Source: Gottfriedia acidiceleris (GTDB taxonomy: Bacteria; Bacillota; Bacilli; Bacillales; Bacillaceae_G). Taken from it: a stretch of 64,000 nucleotides of DNA. The position numbers and the translations under genes were made by a program. The stretch covers positions 3,534,001 to 3,598,000 of the forward strand of contig NZ_CP096034.1 of assembly GCF_023115465.1 (NCBI RefSeq), read 5' to 3'. Shown here piece after piece: positions 8,664 to 18,060 of the stretch (positions are counted from its first letter, which is position 1; each line of letters begins with the position of its first letter). The notes under the pieces were generated by a model. The model saw only the letters and a list, made by a program, of their open reading frames with translations. It ran no database searches and was not told the origin of the DNA.

Positions 8664-9536
8664 ATGAATGACAAACAATATAAAAATGAATCAATCACGC
8701 TTCCCGAGCAGAATTGTACAAAAAAATCGATTGAATTGTATGTATTCATAGATCCACTTTGTAGAAATTGTTGGGATTTTAGTACAATCTTAAAAAAGTT
8801 TCACTTAGAATATGGCCAATATTTTTCATCTACTTATATTCCAGTTAATCGATATTACACAACTAAAAAACTATTAGAAAAACGATCTTCTCAGCTTGCA
8901 TTTGTATGGGAGAAGACGGCTAGCAGATCTGATATCCTTTGCGACGATCACTTATGGATTGATAATAAAGAACTTTACCCATACTACTCTGCAATTGCAT
9001 TAAAAGCAGCTGAGCTTCAAGGTAGAGTAGCTGGCGTTAACTATTTAAAGAAGTTACAAGAATATTATTTCTTGAAAGATTTAGACATTACAGATCAAGA
9101 TGTTCTTATCGAATGTGCTAAAGATATAAATATTGATGTAAAAGAGTTTATGGAAGATTTACACAGTACCCACTCTATTAAAGCTTTGCAATGTGATATT
9201 AAAGTTACGAAAGAAATGCATGTAACTGAAATTCCAAGCGTTGTATTTTTTAATGAAAATATTGAAGAAGAAGGTTTGAAAGTTTCTGGTTTTGAAAGCT
9301 ATCAGACTTATGTAAAAATATTAGAACTTATGACGAACACAAAATTAGAAAAACGAGAACTACCTGATTTAGCCGAATTTATTAAATTCCAACCATTTGT
9401 TACGATTAAAGAATTATGTATGATTTACGAACAATCTACTCAATGTATGGAGTTAGAATTAAAAAAATTAATCCTACGTAGAAAAGTTAAGAAAATTGTT
9501 CAAAAAGATCAAATTTATTATCAGTATGTTGTTTAA
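8664..9536 (+). CDS. spxH: ClpXP adaptor SpxH (YjbH), DsbA-like fold
   Basis: 290 residues. In B. subtilis this adaptor binds Spx and delivers it to ClpXP, keeping the disulfide-stress regulator low in unstressed cells. A thioredoxin/DsbA-type CRNC motif sits at residues 33-36 after a short beta strand; a long helical insert and a cis-Pro-like EIPSVVFF segment follow near residue 190. I start at ATG 8664 (AAGGGTGA just upstream) rather than the GTG at 8655 inside that site. Its target spx and the related adaptor mecA are both in this window. Confidence 0.92.
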   Translation: MNDKQYKNESITLPEQNCTKKSIELYVFIDPLCRNCWDFSTILKKFHLEYGQYFSSTYIPVNRYYTTKKLLEKRSSQLAFVWEKTASRSDILCDDHLWIDNKELYPYYSAIALKAAELQGRVAGVNYLKKLQEYYFLKDLDITDQDVLIECAKDINIDVKEFMEDLHSTHSIKALQCDIKVTKEMHVTEIPSVVFFNENIEEEGLKVSGFESYQTYVKILELMTNTKLEKRELPDLAEFIKFQPFVTIKELCMIYEQSTQCMELELKKLILRRKVKKIVQKDQIYYQYVV

Positions 9537-9541
9537 GAAAT

Positions 9542-9577
9542 AAAAAAAGACCTAGCTTTCGCTAGGTCTCTTTTTTG
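9542..9577 (+). terminator. Terminator of spxH
   Basis: GACCTAGC...GCTAGGTC stem, loop TTTC, T6 tail. Confidence 0.9.
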
Positions 9578-9759
9578 ATGTAATATTTTACATCAAGGGG
9601 ATGGGAGAAATTTTCACGTTCAACAAAGGGGTATTTGTGTTTGTGAAGTAATTCACACCCTTATAATACAATTTATTTTAGAGTTTGGCAACCATTTGAG
9701 AAATATTTCACATTTTAGACACAAAATAGTAGGTATAAAGATATAGAAAAAGTCCGGGT

Positions 9760-9808
9760 AAAAAAACAAACACATATAGTTATGATGATGCTACATGTGT
9801 CTGTTTAA
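9760..9808 (-). terminator. Terminator of pepF
   Basis: On the minus strand, ACAGACACATGTAG pairs with CTATATGTGTTTGT and is followed by T7. Confidence 0.75.
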
Positions 9809-9811
9809 AAT

Positions 9812-11632
9812 TTATTCGTTAAATAAAAGCTCTTCCATTTCGTTTAACATTTCTTCAAATACTTTCAATGCTTCTACGATTGGTTGTGAAGAGGTCATAT
9901 CAACGCCAGCTTTTTTCAATACTTCAATAGGATAATCAGAGCTTCCTGCTTTTAAGAATCCTAAGTATCTTTCAACTGCTGGTTCGCCTTCTTCTAAAAT
10001 TTGCTTTGAAAGTGCTGTTGCTGCACTGAAACCTGTTGCATATTGGTAAACATAGTAATTGTAATAGAAATGCGGAATTCTACTCCATTCTAAACCAATT
10101 AACTCGTCGATTACGATCTCGTCGCCAAAATATTTCTTGTTAAGCTCGTAATATGTCTTCGTTAATAAATCTGGCGTTAATGCTTCACCATTTTGAGCTA
10201 ATACGTGAATCTGATGTTCAAACTCCGCAAACATCGTTTGACGGAATACCGTTCCTCTAAATGTCTCTAAATAGTGATTTAGTAAATATAGTCTTTGCTT
10301 AGGATCTTCAGTATTTTTTAGTAAATAATCATTTAAAATCGCTTCATTACAAGTAGAAGCAACTTCAGCTACGAAGATTGAATAATCTCCATAAACATAA
10401 GGTTGATTTTTACGAGTATGATAACTATGCACTGAATGACCAAATTCATGTGCTAAAGTAAATAAGTTATTTACATTGTCCTGCCAGTTCATTAGGATAT
10501 ATGGATTAGTACCATACGCACCAGAAGAGTATGCCCCGCTACGTTTTCCTTTGTTTTCTACAACATCTACCCAACGGCTTTCATATGCCTCTTTTAGAAT
10601 TTCAACATACTCATCACCTAATGGTTTTAATGCTTTTAATAAAATTTCTTTTGCTTCTTCATACTTAACTTCCATTTTTACTTCTTCTACTAGTGGAGTA
10701 AATAAGTCATACATATGAATTTCATCAAGCTTTAACGCTTTTTTACGAATAGCAATATAACGATGTAATAAATTTAAATTATCATTTACAGTAGAAACTA
10801 ATTGATCATAAACAATTTCAGGAATTTCGTTATTACTTAATGCTGCATGACGAGCATTATCATACTTTCTTACTTTTGCTTTGAAATTATCTTTCTTTAC
10901 AGCACCACTTAATGTACTTGCAAAAGTGTTTTTATACGCATCATACGTATGATAAACTGCTTCAAAAGCATCTTTTCGAACCCGACGATCTGCACTTTCT
11001 AAATAATGAATATAACGACCATGTGTGATTTCTACTTCTTCACCATTCTCGTCTTCAATCGTCGGAAATTTTAAATCCGCATTATTTAACATTCCAAACG
11101 TATTACTAGAAGAAGATAACACTTCAGAAGCTTGTGCCATAATTTCCTCTTCAGCTGCTGAAAGAACATGTGGTTTTTGCTTTAAAATTTCTTCTAAAGA
11201 GTGCTCGTACAATTTTAGTTCATTATTTTCTTCAATAAATTTTTTCAATGTTTCTTCTGAAATTGTTAATAATTCAGGCACGAAGTATGACATTGCACTT
11301 CCAGCCTTCGTGTATAGATTTTTCGCACGATCATCTAAAGCCTGATATGTAGAATTTGTTGTATCTTGATCGTAACGCATATGAGAGTATGTATACAATT
11401 TACCTAATAAAAACGAAATTTCATCTTGTTTTTTCAACGCATTTAAAAGTGATTGAGATGACTCACCTAATTTACCTTTAAACGCTGAAAAAGATGGGAT
11501 TAATTCAAGTACTTTTTTATACTCTGCTTCCCATTTTGCATCTGATTCATAAATATCTTCCAACTTCCAAGTTAATTCTTCTTGAACTTCACTTCTAGTT
11601 GGTAATTTTTTAACAGCTTTTTGTTCTAGCAT
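9812..11632 (-). CDS. pepF: Oligoendopeptidase F (M3 zinc metallopeptidase)
   Basis: 606 residues, the usual PepF length. Cytosolic peptidase cleaving oligopeptides of roughly 7-17 residues, working downstream of oligopeptide uptake. The zinc-binding HEFGH (H-E-x-x-H) lies around residue 390 in LAHEFGHSVHS. The third ligand Glu is expected in the EVASTCNEA segment that follows. The start at 11632 follows AGGGG; the longer frame adds a hydrophobic leader unlikely to be translated. It lies just downstream of coiA, as in B. subtilis (yjbF-yjbG). Confidence 0.96.
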   Translation of the reverse strand: MLEQKAVKKLPTRSEVQEELTWKLEDIYESDAKWEAEYKKVLELIPSFSAFKGKLGESSQSLLNALKKQDEISFLLGKLYTYSHMRYDQDTTNSTYQALDDRAKNLYTKAGSAMSYFVPELLTISEETLKKFIEENNELKLYEHSLEEILKQKPHVLSAAEEEIMAQASEVLSSSSNTFGMLNNADLKFPTIEDENGEEVEITHGRYIHYLESADRRVRKDAFEAVYHTYDAYKNTFASTLSGAVKKDNFKAKVRKYDNARHAALSNNEIPEIVYDQLVSTVNDNLNLLHRYIAIRKKALKLDEIHMYDLFTPLVEEVKMEVKYEEAKEILLKALKPLGDEYVEILKEAYESRWVDVVENKGKRSGAYSSGAYGTNPYILMNWQDNVNNLFTLAHEFGHSVHSYHTRKNQPYVYGDYSIFVAEVASTCNEAILNDYLLKNTEDPKQRLYLLNHYLETFRGTVFRQTMFAEFEHQIHVLAQNGEALTPDLLTKTYYELNKKYFGDEIVIDELIGLEWSRIPHFYYNYYVYQYATGFSAATALSKQILEEGEPAVERYLGFLKAGSSDYPIEVLKKAGVDMTSSQPIVEALKVFEEMLNEMEELLFNE

Positions 11633-11685
11633 GTCTGATCCCCCTAAAATTATTATTAGTATTAATAACATTCCAGTGTCTGATA

Positions 11686-12891
11686 TTAATAATCATTTGA
11701 ATCAGTTCTTGCATTAAACAACAAATCAAATGCTGTATTAGCGCTCAGACAGTCTTCATCCAATGCTTGTTGGAATGATGATGGAATAATAGCATTAGCT
11801 ATCTTCATTATTTTACCATTTTTAACACGTTTTACGATTTTAATTTTTACTAAAAAGTCAATATACTTTTCTACACATTTCTCCAAATTATCAATTTCAT
11901 TATTTTGAAATTGATTAACTCTCCATTTACCATTCTGTACTTCCATTTTTACAGACTGATTTATTTTATCGATAAAGATAAGTTGTCCTATTTCTGCCTC
12001 ATGAAAAAATTTAAAATAGATTAGCCCCTGCCAAACGATACAATGTTCTTTAATTATGCAGTTACTTTCTAAAGGAACTCCAATTACTGCCGGAAAATAA
12101 TTAATATTTTCATTGTATAAATACTGTTTAAAAACCTTTAAATTCCCTTTAGTATGCAAATGTTGATATAGTCTAAAATCCTTTTTTAAACGATTCCATT
12201 TCGATACAAATACCTTTTTATCAATTCTATTTGGAGATAAAAATTCCTTAAGACTGAAATTATTTATTGGGAATACGTCCTTTTGACCAATATATTGGAC
12301 TGGAGAAAATGCTATTAATGAGGAAAGCACTGTAAAAGATTGTAATGTAGGATTATAGAAAAGAAGTGAAAAAACGTTAATTTTAACAAGTGAATAAATA
12401 GAAATCGAATTAATATAGAAAGATGACCATCTTTTTTGATTTAACAGTTTATCATTTAGGATCCACAAAACTTTCATTCCATTATCCTTAAAAGAGTTTG
12501 TCCTCCTTATCATTATTTCTAAAGGAATAACCGAACATTGATATTCAACACACATTTCAAGAGTATTGAATTTAATAAATAAATCAGGTCTTTGATTTAA
12601 TTCAGGTATAAATTTTTCAACCTCAACATTTACATTAAACTTTTTAAAAAATTGATACAATGCAAACTTTCCTTTATAATGGTCAACGCTCTCTTTTTTC
12701 TCATTTTCACATTCAGTTAAATCTATATGTGCAAAATGAGTGACCCTCTTTACTCCAATTTTGAGCCTCACTTTTTTTTTGCAAATTGGGCAAAAGTATG
12801 GTCCGTTTTGCTTTAATCTTAATAAATCCTCTGTCGTTTTAACTTCAAATAAATTAATAGTATGCCTTTTTGTATTTAATGCGACGATCAT
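11686..12891 (-). CDS. coiA: Competence protein CoiA family (nuclease-like)
   Basis: 401 residues. An N-terminal C-x-x-C zinc finger (Cys34, Cys37 in CPICKKK) is followed by a conserved HFAH. Around residues 105-125 RPDLFI...VEYQCS resembles a PD-(D/E)xK nuclease core. CoiA acts after DNA uptake in transformation of Gram-positive bacteria. The C-terminal half is basic and poorly conserved. It overlaps nothing and ends about 50 bases before pepF. Order coiA-pepF-spxH is conserved with B. subtilis. In most Bacillaceae coiA needs ComK; I saw no decisive ComK box. Confidence 0.88.
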   Translation of the reverse strand: MIVALNTKRHTINLFEVKTTEDLLRLKQNGPYFCPICKKKVRLKIGVKRVTHFAHIDLTECENEKKESVDHYKGKFALYQFFKKFNVNVEVEKFIPELNQRPDLFIKFNTLEMCVEYQCSVIPLEIMIRRTNSFKDNGMKVLWILNDKLLNQKRWSSFYINSISIYSLVKINVFSLLFYNPTLQSFTVLSSLIAFSPVQYIGQKDVFPINNFSLKEFLSPNRIDKKVFVSKWNRLKKDFRLYQHLHTKGNLKVFKQYLYNENINYFPAVIGVPLESNCIIKEHCIVWQGLIYFKFFHEAEIGQLIFIDKINQSVKMEVQNGKWRVNQFQNNEIDNLEKCVEKYIDFLVKIKIVKRVKNGKIMKIANAIIPSSFQQALDEDCLSANTAFDLLFNARTDSNDY

Positions 12892-12970
12892 TTACCACTA
12901 CCTCCTTTCCAAATTACTTCACTATCCTTTTCGTATTTTCCTTCAAAAAAATTAAAAACGATTTTTCAAA

Positions 12971-13008
12971 TAAAAAACCTACCAAATTAAACTTTCTATT
13001 TGGTAGGT
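12971..13008 (-). terminator. Terminator of cls
   Basis: On the minus strand ACCTACCAAAT pairs with the complementary ATTTGGTAGGT arm and is followed by T6. Confidence 0.85.
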
Positions 13009-13066
13009 GACTATATGAAATATGATAAAAAATGTTCTTTCAATGTTCTATCAATAAGTTAGCTCA

Positions 13067-14614
13067 TTACAAAAGTGGTGCCATTAATCTTGATAATGAT
13101 TCAAATATCCTTTTGTATATAGGTCTCTTTTTAAAATCATTAAAAATAATTGCTTCAGAATCACGGATATCATTATTAAAATCATTAACTAGGTGATTAA
13201 TACTTTCCTCTAAATATAAAAATGCAGTGACCTCGAAGTTTAAACGGAAACTTCTCATATCCATATTTGCCGTTCCAACAGATGCGATTTCATCATCTAC
13301 AATCAATATTTTACTGTGTAAGAATCCTTGTCTATATTCATAGATTTCGACCCCTGCTTCTAATAACTCTGGAAAATATGAACGCGAGGCATAAAATACG
13401 ATTTTCTTATCGGGACGATCAGGCATTAGAATTTTTACTTTGACCCCACCATTTGCTGCAACTTTAAGAGCAGTTAAAATATCTTCATCCGGAACAAAAT
13501 ATGGTGAAGCAATGTATATACTTTTCCTTGCACTTGTAATCATCGCAAAAAATAACTCTTTTATGACTTCATGCTTTCGGTCTGGTCCACCAGAAACAAG
13601 TTGAATTGCTCCTTTGGAAGAATAACTACTAGCATTAATGTCAAAATACTCTTTTTCATCAATTAACTCATTCGTCATATAATACCAATCTTGCAAGAAT
13701 ATGAATTGTAGTGTCCGAACACCTTCTCCATTAAGGTATAGATGGGTATCTCTCCACTTTCCAAAATAATGGTCTTTCCCTAAATACTCATCTCCAATAT
13801 TTAAGCCGCCAACAAATCCTACATTCGAATCTATTACGATAATTTTCCGATGGTTTCGGTAATTTATCGTATCGTTTAATACTGGAATTTTAACTGGAGA
13901 AAATGGCAGTATTTCTACACCAGCTTTTTGTAAGTCTTTTACAAAATTTCTTGATAATTTCCAACTACCTACAGCGTCGTAGAGAAATCGAACGTTTACA
14001 CCATTCTGTGCCTTTTCAATTAGAATATCTTTTAATTGATTACCAATCTCATCATTTCTTACGATATAGAATTCGATATGAATATGGTGCTTTGCTTTTT
14101 TTAGTTCTTCAATTATTTTTGGAAATGTTTCACTTCCATTTGTCAAAACTTTTGTAAAAGTATTCATCGTGACTGGTGTATTACTCTGCTTAGCTGCGAT
14201 ATTTATTAGATACTCTAATCTTTGATTTTGCGCAATAAATTCTTTCACTTCTACATCTTCTGATCCACTTATTAATCCATTTGCATTTTGATCATTAATT
14301 GCCTTTTTTCGATAGACCATTTTCTTTTTGTAATTTTGTCCAAAAATTAGATAAAAAACAAAACCGAATAACGGGAAAATAGCCAATAGAATAATCCAAG
14401 TTAAAGTTCTAGCAGGATTTCTATTTTCTAAGAAAATAATAATCGATACACCTATAGCCGTTATCGAAAACATTATGCTTATTAATCTAAAAATAGTAGA
14501 TTTTTCAAAGAATGCAAAATTCATTAACCAAATGAATTTAATTGTTGGAGAAGCAAAATATAAAATGCATACAACAATTGATAAAAATATTAAAATCTTT
14601 AATCGAAATTGCAT
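13067..14614 (-). CDS. cls: Cardiolipin synthase (phospholipase D superfamily)
   Basis: 515 residues. Condenses two phosphatidylglycerols to cardiolipin and glycerol at the membrane. Two N-terminal membrane segments (about residues 5-60) precede two PLD domains. Each has an HKD motif: HRKIIVID followed by GFVGGLNIGD, and HSKILIVDD followed by GTANMDMRS. I start at ATG 14614 with AAAGGAG 7 bases ahead. It is preceded by mecA on the same strand, but a terminator hairpin separates them. Confidence 0.95.
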   Translation of the reverse strand: MQFRLKILIFLSIVVCILYFASPTIKFIWLMNFAFFEKSTIFRLISIMFSITAIGVSIIIFLENRNPARTLTWIILLAIFPLFGFVFYLIFGQNYKKKMVYRKKAINDQNANGLISGSEDVEVKEFIAQNQRLEYLINIAAKQSNTPVTMNTFTKVLTNGSETFPKIIEELKKAKHHIHIEFYIVRNDEIGNQLKDILIEKAQNGVNVRFLYDAVGSWKLSRNFVKDLQKAGVEILPFSPVKIPVLNDTINYRNHRKIIVIDSNVGFVGGLNIGDEYLGKDHYFGKWRDTHLYLNGEGVRTLQFIFLQDWYYMTNELIDEKEYFDINASSYSSKGAIQLVSGGPDRKHEVIKELFFAMITSARKSIYIASPYFVPDEDILTALKVAANGGVKVKILMPDRPDKKIVFYASRSYFPELLEAGVEIYEYRQGFLHSKILIVDDEIASVGTANMDMRSFRLNFEVTAFLYLEESINHLVNDFNNDIRDSEAIIFNDFKKRPIYKRIFESLSRLMAPLL

Positions 14615-14631
14615 CAATATTCTCCTTTATA

Positions 14632-14664
14632 AAGAAAAGAAACCGATCCCTAAGGCATCGGCTA
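14632..14664 (-). terminator. Terminator of mecA
   Basis: AGCCGATGCC...GGATCGG stem on the minus strand with a T-rich tail. It lies only about 20 bases before the cls start. Confidence 0.7.
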
Positions 14665-15336
14665 TTACAATAATGGAAAAATTGATTTAAAATGAGGTAA
14701 TGCTGTTTTTTCATAAATCAATTTTCCGTATTCTTCTAAAACGTGTATAGTTACTTTTGAACGATGACCATATTCAAGTAACATAGATGATAAGTAATCG
14801 ACTTGAACTTCATCAAGCAATTCTTCTTCAAATTTAACATAAAGATAGTAATAATCTTGGAAGGAATAAAGTGTAGTTTCAAATGATTCTTGATTCACAG
14901 CATGTGATAATGAAATAATGTCTTCAAGATTTTTAAAGGATAGAATAAGTTCAGTTTCCTCTTCATCCATCGATTCAAAAATATCGTCATCATCATCTTC
15001 ATCTGAATCATCTTCATCATCTACAGAGATAAATGGAATTTCTAAATTCTTTTCTCCTTCACCTAAATTCACTTCTACTTTTTTGCCGTCTTTAGAAATC
15101 ACAGCTTTAGTTACAACAACTTCCAAACCCTTGTCTAGTGCCTGTACCTGAATCCATAGGGGGCCACCAGCAATGAATTCCTCAGTCAAATGCGCTTCAT
15201 CAATTAATTCCCAGAAAAGCTCTTCACTTCTTTCTCGATCTAACCATACTTCATCTTTAGAGAAACCTCTCTCCTCGATGTCTAAGTAGGATATGGAGAA
15301 CTTAAACGTATTTTCATTAATTCTTTCTATTTCCAT
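14665..15336 (-). CDS. mecA: Adaptor protein MecA (ClpC adaptor)
   Basis: 223 residues. The N-terminal domain (1 to about 80) recruits substrates such as ComK, and the C-terminal domain (from about 130) binds and activates ClpC. Between them lies a strongly acidic linker, DDEDDSDEDDDDD. B. subtilis MecA is 218 aa with the same layout. I start at ATG 15336, which has AGGAGGGGG 8 bases upstream; the TTG 30 bases earlier overlaps that site. With spxH and spx nearby it completes the ClpP adaptor set of the region. Confidence 0.95.
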   Translation of the reverse strand: MEIERINENTFKFSISYLDIEERGFSKDEVWLDRERSEELFWELIDEAHLTEEFIAGGPLWIQVQALDKGLEVVVTKAVISKDGKKVEVNLGEGEKNLEIPFISVDDEDDSDEDDDDDIFESMDEEETELILSFKNLEDIISLSHAVNQESFETTLYSFQDYYYLYVKFEEELLDEVQVDYLSSMLLEYGHRSKVTIHVLEEYGKLIYEKTALPHFKSIFPLL

Positions 15337-15653
15337 TTGTTTTCCCCCTCCTTTAATGAACAACAAGTAATTGCGTTAGACGAAATAGAATAAATAAAGT
15401 AAAAGAAATTTATGTTAAATATAAAATTCTGAAATAGTAAATTAGAAAAATACTCTAAAAAAATTTAGCTATAATTAGTAAATTTTTATCTATCTTACCA
15501 TGAAAATTTATTAAATGCGAATAGTAACTACAATTATATTTTATGATACTATATAAAATTTTGGAAATAAAATTCACCTATTTTTTAAAAATCATCATAT
15601 ACCTATTAATAATAGGACAATCATTTAAAGCTTTTAATAAGAGAGGTGAATTC
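15337..15653. other. Divergent intergenic region, mecA / TerC gene
   Basis: About 317 very AT-rich bases. I looked for a yybP-ykoY (manganese) leader, common before TerC genes, and did not find one. No clear promoter stands out. GAGAGGTGA precedes the TerC ATG. Confidence 0.4.
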
Positions 15654-16328
15654 ATGATAGATCTTCATTATATATGGTCCTTTTTAATGATTGTAATTAT
15701 AGACATTGTTTTAGGTGGAGATAATGCTATTGTCATTGCATTAGCATGCAGAAAATTACCATATAAGCAACGTAACATAGCGATAATTTTCGGTAGTATT
15801 ACCGCAATTGTTTTACGCATTATCCTAACAATATGTGCAATTTACGTCCTTAAAGTCCCATTCTTGCATTTAATTGGCGGAATATTACTTTTGTACATAG
15901 CTTGCAAATTAATTATTCAGGAGGATGACAACCCTTCGATAAAGGAGAACTACACAGTTTTCCACGCAATTCGTACAATTGTGTTTGCTGATTTAGTTAT
16001 GGGGATTGATAACGTATTAGCAATAGCTGGGGCATCAAACGGAAAGCCTTCATTAGTCATTTTAGGTCTTTCCATCTCAATTCCAATTATTATTTGGGGA
16101 AGTAAAATCGTTTTATGGTTTTTAGAAAGATATCCTATATTGAGTTTTGTAGGGGCTTCTGTTCTTTCAATAACAGCTAGCAAAATGTTAATAGACGAGC
16201 CATTTATCAGTCAATATATAAACGGGCGGAACGATATGGAATTAATTGTCGGTTCATCTTGTATGATCTTCACCATTGTTATAGGTTATTATTTTAATCA
16301 TATTCGATACCGTAAGCGAACATCCTAA
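15654..16328 (+). CDS. TerC-family integral membrane protein (YjbE-like)
   Basis: 224 residues with about seven membrane helices. The family hallmark is two acidic membrane motifs: DIVLGGDNAIVIAL near residue 20 and DLVMGIDNVLAIAGA near residue 115. These are thought to bind metal; TerC/YjbE/YkoY proteins of Bacillus have been linked to manganese efflux and metalation of exported proteins. The start at 15654 has GAGAGGTGA upstream; the longer frame adds 37 residues without a binding site. Location between mecA and spx matches B. subtilis yjbE. Confidence 0.88.
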   Translation: MIDLHYIWSFLMIVIIDIVLGGDNAIVIALACRKLPYKQRNIAIIFGSITAIVLRIILTICAIYVLKVPFLHLIGGILLLYIACKLIIQEDDNPSIKENYTVFHAIRTIVFADLVMGIDNVLAIAGASNGKPSLVILGLSISIPIIIWGSKIVLWFLERYPILSFVGASVLSITASKMLIDEPFISQYINGRNDMELIVGSSCMIFTIVIGYYFNHIRYRKRTS

Positions 16329-16336
16329 TTGTTTAA

Positions 16337-16381
16337 AAAAAAGCTGTAAAAAGTATGCATTTAACTTTTTACAGCTTTTTA
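16337..16381. terminator. Terminator of the TerC gene, probably two-way
   Basis: AAAGCTGTAAAAAGT...ACTTTTTACAGCTTT stem with T and A runs on both sides. It could also serve spx on the minus strand. Confidence 0.85.
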
Positions 16382-16464
16382 TATAATATGAATAAGTATT
16401 TGTTCAATATGATTGAGAATCTTAATCAAGAATTGTATTTTTTTTCACAATTCAAAACGTAGAT

Positions 16465-16863
16465 TTACTCATTAACTAAACGTTGCGCTTCACGTAATTG
16501 ATATGTGCGAACTGAACGTGGTAAAAATCTTCTAATTTCATCTTCATTATAACCAACTTGTAAACGTTTCTCATCAATAATAATCGGTCTTCTAAGTAAA
16601 CCAGGATATTTCTGGATGATTTCATATAAGTCTTGTAAAGGAAGACTTTCTAAGTCTACATTTAATTCTTGGAAAATTTTTGATCTTGTTGATATAATTT
16701 CATCAGTACCACTTTCAGTCATACGTAAAATTTGTTTAATCTCATTAATTGATAATGGTTCTGAAAAAATATTTCTTTCTTTATAAGGAATATTATTATC
16801 TTCTAGCCACATTTTTGCTTTTCGACAAGACGTACAACTTGGTGAATTATACAAAATTACCAT
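16465..16863 (-). CDS. spx: Transcriptional regulator Spx
   Basis: 132 residues, ArsC-like thioredoxin fold. Contacts the RNA polymerase alpha C-terminal domain and redirects transcription under thiol stress. The redox switch CTSC stands at residues 10-13; Arg-Arg-Pro (GLLRRPI) near residue 92 is the conserved alpha-contact area. Degradation is by ClpXP with SpxH. The length is one residue above B. subtilis Spx. Divergent from the small membrane gene at 17327. Confidence 0.97.
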   Translation of the reverse strand: MVILYNSPSCTSCRKAKMWLEDNNIPYKERNIFSEPLSINEIKQILRMTESGTDEIISTRSKIFQELNVDLESLPLQDLYEIIQKYPGLLRRPIIIDEKRLQVGYNEDEIRRFLPRSVRTYQLREAQRLVNE

Positions 16864-17326
16864 TTTGCTCTCCCCCTAACTACTCTTTTAAATAAAAGTA
16901 ATATAGTTATGTGTATTAATTTATAAGAATTGGTTAATTATAATTAGTTTAATCTACCACCATATGTTCACATTATACAGTATTGTGCAAAATAAATATA
17001 TACAAATTTGTAAAAAAATTTTAAAAAACCTATACAAAAGGTGTACAATTTTCAGTAAATTTATAAGTAAAATATAGGCTAATTTCTTTGATACATTTTT
17101 CGTATATGAAGAGCACTTTTCACACTATAAACCTGACTTTTCCCCAAAGTAGTCAAGTACTCCTTTCGTTTCACACAACTTTAGCCCTAAAAGTGCAATA
17201 CAAAAAAACCAGATTGATTTATAAAAACCCCAAAATAATTATTCAAAAAAGCTTATTTATTCTTTCTATTTCACCATATTTTTAATACAATAATAGTAAC
17301 GCTTACATTTCTAGGAGGCTAATCTT
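16864..17326. other. Intergenic region upstream of spx and the 67-residue gene
   Basis: About 460 AT-rich bases separating divergent genes. spx genes often have several promoters, but I cannot assign them here. An open frame of ~65 codons at 17088-17285 lacks a ribosome-binding site and is poor in coding character. AGGAGG is present 6 bases ahead of the next ATG. Confidence 0.35.
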
Positions 17327-17530
17327 ATGGCAGCTTACATAACTGATTTATTGATTGTTGCAGTGTTAGTAATTGGAATTACTGCACTTAATGGTGTGTT
17401 TACAAACGCGATTGGCGAAAAAATATTTGGTAGAAGTAAAAAAAGTCAATTTGTTGATATGTCTGACAGAATGTCTGCAAACTTCAAACAAGTTGGTGGC
17501 CAAGGCAAGTTCCGTAAAAAAACTTATTAA
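17327..17530 (+). CDS. Small single-pass membrane protein, unknown function
   Basis: 67 residues: one hydrophobic helix (about residues 5-27), then a basic, Gly/Lys-rich tail ending KFRKKTY. TAGGAGG lies 7 bases before the ATG and a terminator follows, so the gene is very likely expressed. I do not recognise the family. Topology by the positive-inside rule would put the C-terminal tail in the cytosol. Confidence 0.7.
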   Translation: MAAYITDLLIVAVLVIGITALNGVFTNAIGEKIFGRSKKSQFVDMSDRMSANFKQVGGQGKFRKKTY

Positions 17531-17556
17531 CAACCGTATTTAAGAAAATTACGATT

Positions 17557-17588
17557 TAAAAAAGGGCAAATGCCCTTTCTTTTTTTGC
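17557..17588 (+). terminator. Terminator of the 67-residue gene
   Basis: AAAGGGCA and TGCCCTTT arms with T-rich tail. Confidence 0.85.
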
Positions 17589-18021
17589 CTTGATTAGGTT
17601 TAGTGTATAACGATTGTAGAATTGATTATGGTCACTAGTTCCTCCTACTGTACAGTACTTTGAAATATTAAATTCAGGGGCTTTGAGTTTTAAAAATTTG
17701 TTATCATTGTAGACACTGGATTAATGTTCTTTTAAGCTTGTCCTACCATTATGACACCTAGCCTTATCTACACTTTTTATCATAAAACCTCTACCTTAAT
17801 TTTCCCTTAACTTGTATGAATCCAAAATGGGTAAGAAAAGTTCGGCTTCTTCTTTTTTTACTTTCCCTTGTACTTTTTTCGAGCTTACTCATAGAACTCT
17901 CATGAGGAACCTAATACCATCTTTTTGCTTTTTTACTTCCTCATGAACACCTCAGAGAGTAACCATATTCCAGCTTTTTGCCTTTCTACTTACTCATGAA
18001 CCCTACATATCTACATTATCG
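17589..18021. repeat. Gene-free region with ~52-bp imperfect tandem repeat
   Basis: Two adjacent units share the pattern CCA-n-CTTTTTGC-(C/T)TTT-TACTT-n-CTCATGAAC, with CTCATGAAC cores about 52 bases apart (17937 and 17989). A third, more decayed unit carries CTTACTCATAGAAC at about 17884. CTTACTCATGAACC recurs exactly at 1255-1268, and a near match is at 29333-29345. I see no reading frame here. Confidence 0.5.
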
Positions 18022-18055
18022 AAAAAAAATCCTAGCGATAAACTCACTAGGATTG
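18022..18055 (-). terminator. Terminator of the opp operon
   Basis: AATCCTAG...CTAGGATT stem followed by T8 on the minus strand, partly inside the last codons of oppF. Confidence 0.8.
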
Positions 18056-18060
18056 ATTTA

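Noticed and set aside
12892-12970. AAAAACGATTTTT upstream of coiA as a ComK half-box
   Set aside because: Only one A4-N5-T4 block fits; in such AT-rich DNA a single block is uninformative.
15337-15653. Manganese (yybP-ykoY) riboswitch ahead of the TerC gene
   Set aside because: None of the conserved loop motifs or a following terminator could be found.
17088-17285. Possible 65-residue gene upstream of the small membrane protein
   Set aside because: No Shine-Dalgarno sequence, low-complexity AT-driven composition and no recognisable family.
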